A stretch of 64,000 nucleotides of DNA from an uncultured Oscillospiraceae bacterium (lineage in GTDB: Bacteria; Bacillota; Clostridia; Oscillospirales; Oscillospiraceae), in the NCBI GenBank assembly GCA_947588955.1, contig CANPYX010000007.1, positions 1 through 64,000 on the forward strand, in the 5' to 3' direction. The translations under genes and the position numbers were made by a program. This document shows positions 35,125-43,094 of this stretch, one piece after another. Below the pieces are notes generated by a model. That model saw only the letters and a list, made by a program, of their open reading frames with translations. It did not search any database and was not told the DNA's origin. The number at the start of each line of letters is the position of its first letter. The stretch's first letter is position 1.

Positions 35125-35222
35125 TTGAAGTTTTTCGACGGACTGTCAGATTATCCCTTAATGGACACTGATTGGAATTCGGTGGGGGAGCGCCCGCGGG
35201 TGGCGCTGTTGGGCGGTGGGGG

Positions 35223-36488
35223 TTAGTAGTTGATTTTGGGGATTTCCCAATCGGAGGGGAAGAGGTCGTAGAACCAGGGGAGGGGGGCTAACAATGTGAT
35301 CTCGTGGGTCTCCGGGTCGATCCGGCACTTACTGCACATACCTTTTTCGGCGCTCCAGCCCTTGACGGACAGGATTATTTTGTTGCGGGCGGCGACGACG
35401 GCGTCGCGCTGCTTTTGGGTTTCGCTGCCGGTGAGCTTTGAATATGCCAGGGCAACGTCATCGTCGGTGATGGTCCAGGGGGTGTCGGTCGCTATGTCCA
35501 AATCCTCAAATAACGGCTCGACGTCGGATTCGGCGTAGACTGCTGTGGTGGCGGTAGCGCCGGCGATGAGAAGCATCGTCAGGACCACGGCTGAGAGCCG
35601 GCTGAAAATTGAACGCTTTTTGAACCTCATGATCGATTCGATCCTTTCTGAAAAAATATTTTTGGAAAAGCTTGATGTCGCGGCGGAGAAGCGGCGCTTT
35701 TGGTCCTCCATTGTCAGGAGAGTGAGGGCGTAGGGTTGGCGGTGGGTGGCGCCGTAGTGGTGGAGGACCTGTTCGTCACAGGCGTGCTCCAGGTCGCGGT
35801 TCAGGAGCGCGAACATCACCCATATGAGGGGGTTGAACCAGTGGAGACACAGCGCGACGGCCGCAGAGAGCTTGCGGAGGGCGTCGAAGCGGCGGATGTG
35901 GGTGTACTCGTGGTAAAGGGCGTAGCGGACGGACCGCTCGTCCTGCCAGTTCGTGGCCTTGGGGAGGAGTATCACCGGTTTTAAAATGCCGAAGGTCAGA
36001 GGTCCCGGCAGACCGTCAAGCTCGCGTATCTCCAGCCGCCGCTTGAGGGGATGAGTCACGCGCCAGAAGGAGACGAAATCATTCTCCACGGGGGTGGAGG
36101 CGGCAAACTCCCGACGGCAGCGAAGCCAGGAGATGAGGAAGTACGCCGCCAGCGCCAGCGCCACCGCCGCCCAGATGACGGGGAGGAGCGGGATTTTTGC
36201 CGCTGCCGGAGCCGCTGCCGCCGCTTCGCCGGAGATGTCCGGCGAAGGGACGTTCTCCGCGTGGGGAACGGGTATGACGATGCAAGAGACGGCGGAAAAA
36301 GCCTCCTCCACGCGTTCATAGACCGGCAGATGAACGGGAATCCGCACCGGCAGCAGGAGACGCGCGACGACTACCGCCCACAGCGCGGGAAAGAGGCGCT
36401 TGGGGAGCCTGTCGAGGAACAGGGAGCGCAGGACCAAAACCGCCAGGACCAGCGCCCCACCCGACAGGCTCATTCTCAAAAGGGTCAT
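35223..36488 (-). CDS. M56 (BlaR1/MecR1-like) sensor peptidase, copy 1, short ectodomain
   Basis: A 421-residue membrane metallopeptidase. The N-terminal 290 residues contain three hydrophobic segments and the zinc motif HEYTH (residues 193-197) with a downstream EHACDE. This part is almost identical in DNA to the copy at 38053-39672. A fourth hydrophobic segment (about 298-318) leads to a short outside domain of about 100 residues ending FYDLFPSDWEIP, which matches only the first part of the other copy's ectodomain. In BlaR1/MecR1 proteins outside ligand binding activates the zinc protease to cleave the BlaI repressor. ATG at 36488 overlaps the stop of the orphan sensor fragment (ATGA). No repressor gene lies directly upstream of this copy. 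Confidence 0.9.
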   Translation of the reverse strand: MTLLRMSLSGGALVLAVLVLRSLFLDRLPKRLFPALWAVVVARLLLPVRIPVHLPVYERVEEAFSAVSCIVIPVPHAENVPSPDISGEAAAAAPAAAKIPLLPVIWAAVALALAAYFLISWLRCRREFAASTPVENDFVSFWRVTHPLKRRLEIRELDGLPGPLTFGILKPVILLPKATNWQDERSVRYALYHEYTHIRRFDALRKLSAAVALCLHWFNPLIWVMFALLNRDLEHACDEQVLHHYGATHRQPYALTLLTMEDQKRRFSAATSSFSKNIFSERIESIMRFKKRSIFSRLSAVVLTMLLIAGATATTAVYAESDVEPLFEDLDIATDTPWTITDDDVALAYSKLTGSETQKQRDAVVAARNKIILSVKGWSAEKGMCSKCRIDPETHEITLLAPLPWFYDLFPSDWEIPKINY

Positions 36489-36502
36489 TTGTCCCACCCC
36501 TC
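35625..36502 (-). repeat. Direct repeat, left copy: M56 N-terminal module (matches 38809-39686)
   Basis: About 880 bp repeated with an offset of 3184 bp. By eye, 35780-36502 looks identical to 38964-39686, and the first 155 bp differ at a handful of positions. The repeat ends at GAGGGG just upstream of the start codon, so it also carries the last codons and stop of the preceding gene. Confidence 0.9.
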
Positions 36503-37056
36503 GTCAGGGTGGAAGAAGCTCCACAGGGTTTCGTCAAAATCCGCCGCCTTGGTTCCGTCGTCGTTCAAGACGTAATAGTTTTCCGTTCCTACCGTGAGCA
36601 AAGAGCCGGACGCGCTGAAGTGGACGTGGTTCCCGTCCCGATACGATACCTCAAAGCCCTGGTTGCCGCCGAAACGCACATCCTGCCGCGCGTCGGAAGG
36701 GTCCGCAGTCTCCGCCGGCTCCAGCCGGAGACCCTTCAGATAACGTATCAGGTCTTCCGCGGAGTCTCCGCTCAAAACGGCATCAGAATTCATAAACGGC
36801 GCAATAATCAGGACTTCCTCAAAGAAGCCGTCTGTGAAAACGTCGTTGGAGCCGGCGTGCTCCCGGTCGGGGGCGGCGAGAACGAAGGTTGAGGAGACCG
36901 CGCCGATGGACACAGCGAGCAAGAGCGCCGCGGCAGCGTACCTGGTTGCCCTCGATACCTTTTTGCACTTCATAATTGAATTGATCCTTTCCAAAATGGC
37001 ATTTTTCATGAAATTCGCGGTAAATGCGGCGGAGAAGCGGTTTGGGTGAGGACGAG
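36485..37056 (-). pseudogene. Orphan 3' fragment of a third M56 sensor gene
   Basis: Reading on the minus strand directly after the GDPD stop, the translation begins NRFSAAFTANFMKNAILERINSIMKCKKV, matching the position RRFSAITSSFSKNIFSERIESIMRFK of the complete M56 genes. It continues into a hydrophobic segment (AAALLLAVSIGAVSSTFVLA) and a distinct outside domain of about 125 residues. The peptidase half is missing. Its last five codons (EGWDK) match those of the BlaI gene, as if pasted from it. A separate short exported protein could start at ATG 36973 behind GGAAAGGA, so the fragment may still be expressed. Confidence 0.7.
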
Positions 37057-37058
37057 AG

Positions 37059-38051
37059 TTAAGCAGCCGCAGCAACGGCGAGAGGGGTGAGAGTGTTTGT
37101 ATAGATACCCGTAACGCCCTGGGAGAGGATTGTTTTTGCCTCTGATATGTCGTCGACGGTGTGAGTCCAGGAGAGAAGTGAGCGTGAGGTAAGAATACCG
37201 CTGTATTCGGGCTTCCACCAGTAGTTCCACATGGTTATTCCCTCGATGTTGTTGTCACAGCAGAAATCGGCAAAGTCCTCAAATTGCGCTTTGCTGCCGT
37301 CAAAGCCGGAGGCGTAAAGGGTGAGAATGTAATGGGGAAAGTGGTTTATTCGCTCAAGAGTGGTGTACATCTCCTTGCTGTAAAGCTGTATGTACATTCT
37401 GTCCAGGAGGTACAGAAGCCCCGCGTCCTTTACCTCGGAATAGAGCTCGGTGAACTGGACGGAGACAGTTTCGTTGTCTGTGTGCTTCGTGTCGGTGATC
37501 ACCACTATGTCGGGATATTCCTCCATCAGGCGGAGAAGGTCACGGAATGTGAGTTGGGTGTACTTGTCCATTATTGGACCCAGGGTGACAAATTCGGAGA
37601 AGGAGGGTACGGTGCCATTCTCCAGTTCCTCCCAAGGGCTCACGTTCCAGTCGTGGCGCAGGACAAGTTTGCCGTCTGAGGTGAAAACAATGTCGGCTTC
37701 AAAGACTCTGATTCCCGAACCGTATGCCTTTTGAAAGGCCTCAAGGCAATTCCTGCCCAGCCAGTCATCGCAGGGACCAAGGGCGTGAGCCACGACACTG
37801 CTGCCCTCAAGTATTTCTCTTCCGGAAAGTGACCCCTTGGGGGCGGACTCCTGTTCTAAAACCGGTTCACTCATAAGCTCATCAAGGGCGCGGATTTGGC
37901 TGTACGCCCGTTCAAGGTCCGAGCTCAGATTGGAGACCGCAAGGTGCAACTTCGCTAAAAGCAGAGCCTCTGCCACGACTGTCAGCGCCAGAATGACGGC
38001 TGCCAATATGCCGATTCCTGAAAGCCGACGAGCTTTTTTTACAGCAGCCAA
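37059..38051 (-). CDS. Glycerophosphodiester phosphodiesterase-family protein, membrane anchored
   Basis: A 330-residue protein with one N-terminal membrane anchor (about 11-35) and an outside GDPD-type TIM barrel. GDPD motifs: VVAHALG with following NCLEAFQKAY, FEADIVFTSDGKLVLRHDW (Glu, Asp, His), DLLRLMEEYPDIVVITDTKH, and a C-terminal WTVDDISEAKTIL-like end (HTVDDISEAKTILSQGVTGIYTN). Such enzymes hydrolyse glycerophosphodiesters, from lipid or teichoic acid turnover. It starts with TTG at 38051, 1 bp after the TGA of the M56 gene, so translation is probably coupled. It is an unusual passenger in a BlaI/BlaR1-type operon. Confidence 0.85.
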   Translation of the reverse strand: MAAVKKARRLSGIGILAAVILALTVVAEALLLAKLHLAVSNLSSDLERAYSQIRALDELMSEPVLEQESAPKGSLSGREILEGSSVVAHALGPCDDWLGRNCLEAFQKAYGSGIRVFEADIVFTSDGKLVLRHDWNVSPWEELENGTVPSFSEFVTLGPIMDKYTQLTFRDLLRLMEEYPDIVVITDTKHTDNETVSVQFTELYSEVKDAGLLYLLDRMYIQLYSKEMYTTLERINHFPHYILTLYASGFDGSKAQFEDFADFCCDNNIEGITMWNYWWKPEYSGILTSRSLLSWTHTVDDISEAKTILSQGVTGIYTNTLTPLAVAAAA

Positions 38052-38052
38052 A

Positions 38053-39672
38053 TCAGTCGGAGACCTCTACAACCATACGTGCCCAGCCAGGGTCGGAGTA
38101 TACGCTGGCGGCAAATCCATACCGGGTTCCGGCGATGGTATTGGGAAATGACAGGGGATAAAACGTTCCAACGTTAGCTATCCAGTCCTCAAGCTTGCCG
38201 GTATCTTCATTAAAAATGCCAATGTTGCATTTGTCACCGGGGAGAGTGGCGGCGTAACATTCGACAGTGCGTCCGTCGGAAGTGAAGTTGTAGAAGGGAG
38301 AGGTGGAGGTCTCGTCGTCAGTTATATGAAGATAAACATTTCCGTTGAAAAGGACGTCAATTTCTCCTGCCTCAATTTTATCCATGTAATCGTCAAAGTT
38401 GCCGCCACGGAAGTCGCCGAAGGTCGATGCGAAAACGGAAGTGGGACCCAAGTGAGATACCCAGGTTTTTGCGCTTCCCGAATAACTTGCCGCAGGTAGG
38501 TCCCAATCTTCGGGGAAAAGTGAATAGAAATCAGGAATGTCCTGGACAGTTCCGTCAGGATTTGTGACAGTTGCGCCGTGTGTGGTCCAACTTTTTGAGA
38601 AAATTACCTTGTTTCTGGCGGCGATTATTGCCTCACGCTCGGCGTCGGTCTCGGCGGCGTCAAGGTCGCTGTAAGCAAGGGCGATTTCTTCGTCGGAAAT
38701 TTCGGGCTCGTCGGCAGCGAGGGCAACCGTTGAAGAGACGGCGGCAACGATCATAACAAGGGTGAGCATGACGGAGATAAGTCTGCTCAATTTTGTTGAT
38801 GTTTTGAACCTCATGATTGATTCGATCCTTTCTGAAAAAATATTTTTGGAAAAGCTTGATGTTATGGCGGAGAAGCGGCGTTTTTGGTCCTCCATGGTCA
38901 GGAGGGCGAGGGCGTAGGGGCGGCGGTGGGTGGCGCCGTAGTGGTGGAGGACCTGCTCGTCGCAGGCGTGCTCCAGGTCGCGGTTCAGGAGCGCGAACAT
39001 CACCCATATGAGGGGGTTGAACCAGTGGAGACACAGCGCGACGGCCGCAGAGAGCTTGCGGAGGGCGTCGAAGCGGCGGATGTGGGTGTACTCGTGGTAA
39101 AGGGCGTAGCGGACGGACCGCTCGTCCTGCCAGTTCGTGGCCTTGGGGAGGAGTATCACCGGTTTTAAAATGCCGAAGGTCAGAGGTCCCGGCAGACCGT
39201 CAAGCTCGCGTATCTCCAGCCGCCGCTTGAGGGGATGAGTCACGCGCCAGAAGGAGACGAAATCATTCTCCACGGGGGTGGAGGCGGCAAACTCCCGACG
39301 GCAGCGAAGCCAGGAGATGAGGAAGTACGCCGCCAGCGCCAGCGCCACCGCCGCCCAGATGACGGGGAGGAGCGGGATTTTTGCCGCTGCCGGAGCCGCT
39401 GCCGCCGCTTCGCCGGAGATGTCCGGCGAAGGGACGTTCTCCGCGTGGGGAACGGGTATGACGATGCAAGAGACGGCGGAAAAAGCCTCCTCCACGCGTT
39501 CATAGACCGGCAGATGAACGGGAATCCGCACCGGCAGCAGGAGACGCGCGACGACTACCGCCCACAGCGCGGGAAAGAGGCGCTTGGGGAGCCTGTCGAG
39601 GAACAGGGAGCGCAGGACCAAAACCGCCAGGACCAGCGCCCCACCCGACAGGCTCATTCTCAAAAGGGTCAT
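38053..39672 (-). CDS. M56 (BlaR1/MecR1-like) sensor peptidase, copy 2, long ectodomain
   Basis: A 539-residue membrane zinc peptidase. Membrane segments at about 8-25, 33-50 and 102-122, HEYTH at 193-197, EHACDEQ at 234-240, fourth segment at 298-318, then an outside domain of about 220 residues. Its first part (DEEIALAYSDLDAAETDAER, FYSLFPEDWDLP) is related to the short ectodomain of the other copy; the rest (YMDKIEAGEIDVLFNGNVYLH onward) is unique here. No penicillin-binding SxxK-SxN-KTG set is apparent, so the ligand is unknown. ATG at 39672 overlaps the blaI stop (ATGA), the standard repressor-sensor coupling. The GDPD gene follows directly. Confidence 0.93.
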   Translation of the reverse strand: MTLLRMSLSGGALVLAVLVLRSLFLDRLPKRLFPALWAVVVARLLLPVRIPVHLPVYERVEEAFSAVSCIVIPVPHAENVPSPDISGEAAAAAPAAAKIPLLPVIWAAVALALAAYFLISWLRCRREFAASTPVENDFVSFWRVTHPLKRRLEIRELDGLPGPLTFGILKPVILLPKATNWQDERSVRYALYHEYTHIRRFDALRKLSAAVALCLHWFNPLIWVMFALLNRDLEHACDEQVLHHYGATHRRPYALALLTMEDQKRRFSAITSSFSKNIFSERIESIMRFKTSTKLSRLISVMLTLVMIVAAVSSTVALAADEPEISDEEIALAYSDLDAAETDAEREAIIAARNKVIFSKSWTTHGATVTNPDGTVQDIPDFYSLFPEDWDLPAASYSGSAKTWVSHLGPTSVFASTFGDFRGGNFDDYMDKIEAGEIDVLFNGNVYLHITDDETSTSPFYNFTSDGRTVECYAATLPGDKCNIGIFNEDTGKLEDWIANVGTFYPLSFPNTIAGTRYGFAASVYSDPGWARMVVEVSD

Positions 39673-39686
39673 TTGTCCCACCCCTC
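38809..39686 (-). repeat. Direct repeat, right copy: M56 N-terminal module (matches 35625-36502)
   Basis: Counterpart of the repeat at 35625-36502. It lies within the complete blaI-blaR1 arrangement and so is the likely donor copy. Confidence 0.9.
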
Positions 39687-40031
39687 CACAACGCGGCGAA
39701 GCTCCGAAAGCTGCTCCTCGGTGAGCGTCTCGCGCCCCAGAAGCGCGGCGAAGAGACTGCCGGCGTTGCCGTCGTAGAGCTTGCCGATGAGCTCGTTTGT
39801 CTGCGCTTCACGTATCTCGGCGCGGGAGACGAGGGCACGGCACTGAAAGCCGGGCTCGCGCCGCTCAATGGCGCCCTTGGCGATACAACGCTTTATCAGG
39901 GTGTAGGTGGTGTTCACGTTCCAGCCAACCTCACTGCCCAGCACCTCCGCGATGTGCTTGGCGGTGGAGTCGCCCTCGCGCCACAGCACGTTCATCACCT
40001 TCAGCTCGGAATCGTAAAGCTTCGCGTCCAT
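39669..40031 (-). CDS. blaI: BlaI/MecI/CopY-family transcriptional repressor
   Basis: A 120-residue winged-helix repressor. The N-terminal wHTH reads YDSELKVMNVLWREGDSTAKHIAEVLGSEVGWNVNTTYTLIKRCIAKGAIERRE and is followed by a C-terminal dimerisation helix pair. Family members dimerise on TACTAC-type palindromes and are cleaved by the partner M56 protease. Such operators are visible upstream (40055-40129). Its stop overlaps the start of the M56 gene. The gene is divergent from enolase. It is named for the family only; no beta-lactamase gene is in the window. Confidence 0.93.
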   Translation of the reverse strand: MDAKLYDSELKVMNVLWREGDSTAKHIAEVLGSEVGWNVNTTYTLIKRCIAKGAIERREPGFQCRALVSRAEIREAQTNELIGKLYDGNAGSLFAALLGRETLTEEQLSELRRVVEGWDK

Positions 40032-40054
40032 ATGTTAAAGTCCTCCCTATTTCT

Positions 40055-40129
40055 TATTACAGCTGTAGTATGGGTCCAAGATGTATACTACCACAGTCGT
40101 ATGCAGTTGTCAATACTACTGGAGTAGTA
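40055..40129. promoter_or_regulatory. Three BlaI-type operators (40055-40070, 40086-40101, 40114-40129)
   Basis: Three 16-bp dyads of the pattern TACTAC-N4-GTAGTA: TATTAC-AGCT-GTAGTA, TACTAC-CACA-GTCGTA and TACTAC-TGGA-GTAGTA. Their centres are 31 and 28 bp apart, about three helical turns. They flank and cover the blaI promoter, indicating autorepression. The pattern matches the known TACA-N2-TGTA core of BlaI/CopY-family sites. Confidence 0.85.
40085..40113 (-). promoter_or_regulatory. Promoter of the blaI-M56-GDPD operon
   Basis: On the minus strand TTGACA, 17-bp spacer, TAGTAT. Overlapped by the middle operator and close to the upstream one. Confidence 0.8.
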
Positions 40130-40244
40130 TTTTGAAAACAATTTGTGAACGAAGGGAGCGCATGATTTGAGGGGGAGGCGCGCATAATGATAAAAGTCCG
40201 TAAACGGACGGAAAAAGCGCGGCTGCGCGGTATGGAGGTACATT

Positions 40245-41492
40245 ATGCGGGAATGTGTGGAAATTTGCACAGTCTCCGGACGGGAGATACTCGATTCGCG
40301 GGGAAACCCCACAGTGGAGGCGGAGGTTACTCTGGCGGACGGAAGCGTGGGGGTGGCGGCGGTGCCGTCGGGCGCCTCCACGGGGGCGTTTGAGGCGCAT
40401 GAGAGGCGTGACGGGGACGGGCGTTACGGCGGAAAGGGCGTGCTGGGCGCGGCGGGGAGCGTGTCGGGGGAGATATTCCTTGCCCTGAGGGGCTTCAACG
40501 CCCTGGACCAGCGGGGGCTGGACAGGAGGCTCCGGGAGCTGGACGGGACGGAAAATCTGTCGCGGCTGGGCGCCAACGCGGTGCTTTCCGTGTCCGTGGC
40601 GGCGGCAAAGGCGGCGGCGGTGAGCCGGGGACTGCCGCTCTGGTCGTATCTCGGCGGCATTGGGGCGGCGAGGCTGCCGATGCCCATGATGAACGTTTTG
40701 AACGGCGGCGCACACGCGGGAAACTGCGTGGACATACAGGAGTTCATGCTGGTGCCGGTGGGGGCGGAGAGCTTCCGCGAGGCGGTGCGCTGGTGCGCCG
40801 AGGTGTTCCACACGCTGAAAAAGGTGGTGCGGTCCGCCGGAGTTGGGGACGAGGGCGGATACGCGCCGGAGCTGGAGTCCGACGAGGCGGCGCTGAGGGT
40901 GCTTGTGGAGGGGGTCCGGGCGGCGGGCTTCGAGCCAGGGCGGGACTTCAGATTCTCCATTGACGCGGCGGCGTCGGAGTGGAGGACGGAGGAGGGGTAT
41001 TTCCTCCCGAAGCGCAGGGAAAAGCTCAGCGCGGAGCAGCTAATTGACAGGTGGCGGGGCTTTTGCGAAAAATACCCCATCCTCTCCATCGAGGACGGCC
41101 TTGGGGAGGAGGATTGGGACGGCTGGCAAAAAATGACGCGGGAGCTTGGCGGTAAGGTCAGGCTCGTGGGCGACGACCTGTTCGTCACAAGCTCCGCCAG
41201 AATCAGGGAGGGCGCGTCGCTGGGCGCGGGCAACGCGGTGCTTGTAAAGATGAACCAGATCGGGACGCTGACGGACACCCTCGACGCTGTGGAGACGGCG
41301 AAGCTTTCGGGGTACGTGCCCGTGATCTCCCACCGCTCCGGGGAGACGGAGGACACGACCATAGCTGATCTGGCGGTGGCGGTGAACGCGCCGTATATAA
41401 AAACAGGCGCACCCAGCCGCACCGACAGGACGGCAAAATACAACCGGCTCATGAAAATCGAGGACGAGCTGGGAAAATCCGCGATTTTTTGA
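40245..41492 (+). CDS. eno: Enolase
   Basis: A 415-residue enzyme converting 2-phosphoglycerate to phosphoenolpyruvate. Motifs: REILDSRGNPTVEAEV, GASTGAFEAHERRDGD, MPMMNVLNGGAHAGN, GVGDEGGYAPEL, SIEDGLGEEDWDGW (metal ligands), GDDLFVTS, VLVKMNQIGTLTDT (catalytic Lys) and SHRSGETEDTTIADLAVA. It is slightly shorter and more divergent than the usual 430, with substitutions such as HAGNCVD for HADNSVD and FSIDAAASEW for LAxDVASSEF, but active-site residues remain. ATG at 40245 follows TGGAGG. It shares a short divergent region with blaI, so BlaI-type binding could affect it. Confidence 0.94.
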   Translation: MRECVEICTVSGREILDSRGNPTVEAEVTLADGSVGVAAVPSGASTGAFEAHERRDGDGRYGGKGVLGAAGSVSGEIFLALRGFNALDQRGLDRRLRELDGTENLSRLGANAVLSVSVAAAKAAAVSRGLPLWSYLGGIGAARLPMPMMNVLNGGAHAGNCVDIQEFMLVPVGAESFREAVRWCAEVFHTLKKVVRSAGVGDEGGYAPELESDEAALRVLVEGVRAAGFEPGRDFRFSIDAAASEWRTEEGYFLPKRREKLSAEQLIDRWRGFCEKYPILSIEDGLGEEDWDGWQKMTRELGGKVRLVGDDLFVTSSARIREGASLGAGNAVLVKMNQIGTLTDTLDAVETAKLSGYVPVISHRSGETEDTTIADLAVAVNAPYIKTGAPSRTDRTAKYNRLMKIEDELGKSAIF

Positions 41493-41592
41493 TTTTTTAG
41501 TGAAACATTCCGCCGTTTTTTGCGTCTTAATAGGTGAGAGGGTAAAAGCTTCCGCTTATACGGAAACAAAAAACGGTAAAGGAGTGTATAAA

Positions 41593-42609
41593 ATGAAAAG
41601 GAAGATCGCGGCTATACTCGCGCTGGCTTTGGCTTTGGTCCTGGCACTGGCGTCCTGCTCCAAGGTATCGATGGCGACGGATACGGAGCAGAACGGGGCA
41701 TATTGGGGCGGGGACAAAGACATGAGCGCCTCGGCCCCTGAGTCCTCCGGTACGGGGGGAGATTGGAGCGAGGACAGCTGGAACGACGTCGTGGGCGCCA
41801 CGGGGGATGCCATCAACCCCACGCCCAGCATGACGGAGAAGATGATCTACACCGCCGACGTGGACGTGGAGACCGTGGATTTTGACGCGGCGGTGGACTC
41901 GGTTGAGGCCATGCTGGAGAGGTTCGGGGCGTTTCTGGAGTCCTCCAGCGTCTCCGGCAGGAGCTATTCGGACTCCTACTACGGGTACCAGACCTACCGG
42001 CGGGCGTATTTCACCATACGGGTACCGGTAAGCTCCTTCGTCCAGCTGCGCGACGGCCTTGAGGACGTGGGCAACGTGGTCAGCAAGAATACCTACGCCG
42101 AGAACATCACGGTGCAGTATTACGACACCGAGTCCCGGGCACAGTCCTACCGCATAGAGCAGGAGCGGCTCATGGCCATGCTGGAAAAGTGCGAGACCGT
42201 GACGGAGATGATAGAGATCGAGTCCAGGCTTTCCGAGGTGCGCTATCAGCTGGAGTCGTTGGAGTCAACCCTGCGCAACTGGCAGAACCAGGTGGATTAC
42301 AGCACCGTCAACGTCACTATCCGCGAGGTGGAGGAGTACACACGGCCCGTGGAGATCCACCGCACCTACTGGCAGCAGATAGGCGACGGGCTCCAAAACA
42401 CCTTTGAGAGCATCGGGGACTTCTTCAAGTCGCTCTTCAAGTGGCTGGTGGTGAACCTGCCGGTGATACTTGTGGCTGCCGTGTTCATCGGAGCGGCGCT
42501 GGTGGCGCTGATCGCCATAATTCGCGGCGGCCGCAGAAGATCCGCCCGCAAAAACAGCGCCGTGGAGGCGGAATATACCGAGACGGATAATACAGACAAA
42601 AAGGAATAA
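41593..42609 (+). CDS. DUF4349 domain lipoprotein
   Basis: A 338-residue surface lipoprotein. A lipoprotein signal peptide (MKRKIAAILALALALVLALASC) with lipobox LASC is followed by a Ser/Gly-rich linker. The DUF4349 domain (about 85-290) has the typical MIYTADVDVETVDFDAAVDSVEAMLERFGAFLESSS start, a coiled coil (RAQSYRIEQERLMAMLEKCETVTEMIEIESRLSEVRYQLESLES), and YSTVNVTIREV. One C-terminal membrane segment (about 294-318) and a basic tail follow. Function unknown. ATG 41593 with GGAG upstream; the longer frame to 41500 has no signal peptide. Expected substrate of Lgt encoded at 28630. Confidence 0.9.
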   Translation: MKRKIAAILALALALVLALASCSKVSMATDTEQNGAYWGGDKDMSASAPESSGTGGDWSEDSWNDVVGATGDAINPTPSMTEKMIYTADVDVETVDFDAAVDSVEAMLERFGAFLESSSVSGRSYSDSYYGYQTYRRAYFTIRVPVSSFVQLRDGLEDVGNVVSKNTYAENITVQYYDTESRAQSYRIEQERLMAMLEKCETVTEMIEIESRLSEVRYQLESLESTLRNWQNQVDYSTVNVTIREVEEYTRPVEIHRTYWQQIGDGLQNTFESIGDFFKSLFKWLVVNLPVILVAAVFIGAALVALIAIIRGGRRRSARKNSAVEAEYTETDNTDKKE

Positions 42610-42624
42610 GCAGTATTAAAAATT

Positions 42625-42650
42625 CCCTCCCCGCCAATTGGCGGGGAGGG
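42625..42650. terminator. Bidirectional terminator between the DUF4349 gene and aroQ
   Basis: 11-bp GC stem CCCTCCCCGCC with AATT loop and A/T flanks on both sides; serves the converging DUF4349 gene and aromatic operon. Confidence 0.92.
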
Positions 42651-42659
42651 AAAAGATTT

Positions 42660-43094
42660 TTATTTGCCGTAGTTTTCCTTTAAGAACCGGATGGCCTCAA
42701 GGTAGCCGTCGAAGCCCTTGCCCTTGACAGTTTTGACGCAGGCGGCGCGGATGTAGCTTATCTTACGGAACTCGTCGCGGGCGTCCGGGTCGGAGATGTG
42801 GACCTCGACTGTGGGTATTGAGACGGCCTTTACGGCGTCCAAAAGGGCGACGCTGGTGTGGGTGTAGGCGCCGGGGTTTATTACGATCCCGTCTATCCTG
42901 CCGTATGCCCCCTGAATGGCGTCCACCAGGGCGCCCTCGTGGTTGGACTGGTAAAATTCCGCCTCAACGCCCAGCCTCTCAGCCTCGGCGCGGATCAGTG
43001 AGACGAGGTCGGCGTAGGTGCTTTTGCCGTAAATATCCGGCTCGCGAAGCCCCAGCATATTGAGGTTGGGACCGTTAATAACGAGTATTTTCAC
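42660..43094 (-). CDS. aroQ: 3-dehydroquinate dehydratase, type II
   Basis: A 144-residue type II dehydroquinase, third step of the shikimate pathway. Seen: KILVINGPNLNMLGLREPDIYG (lid Arg and catalytic Tyr), FYQSNHEGALVDAIQ (Asn/His), GIVINPGAYTHTSVALLDA and VEVHISDPDARDEFR. The GTG at 43094 is chosen since GGAG lies 8 bp upstream and the length fits the family; a GTG at 43103 is also in frame. It overlaps the end of aroEK by 20 bp and is the last gene of the operon. Confidence 0.96.
   Translation of the reverse strand: MKILVINGPNLNMLGLREPDIYGKSTYADLVSLIRAEAERLGVEAEFYQSNHEGALVDAIQGAYGRIDGIVINPGAYTHTSVALLDAVKAVSIPTVEVHISDPDARDEFRKISYIRAACVKTVKGKGFDGYLEAIRFLKENYGK

Noticed and set aside
35223-40031. 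Beta-lactam resistance locus
   Set aside because: BlaI and M56 proteins are present, but no beta-lactamase or PBP gene is nearby and the ectodomains lack visible SxxK/SxN/KTG motifs.
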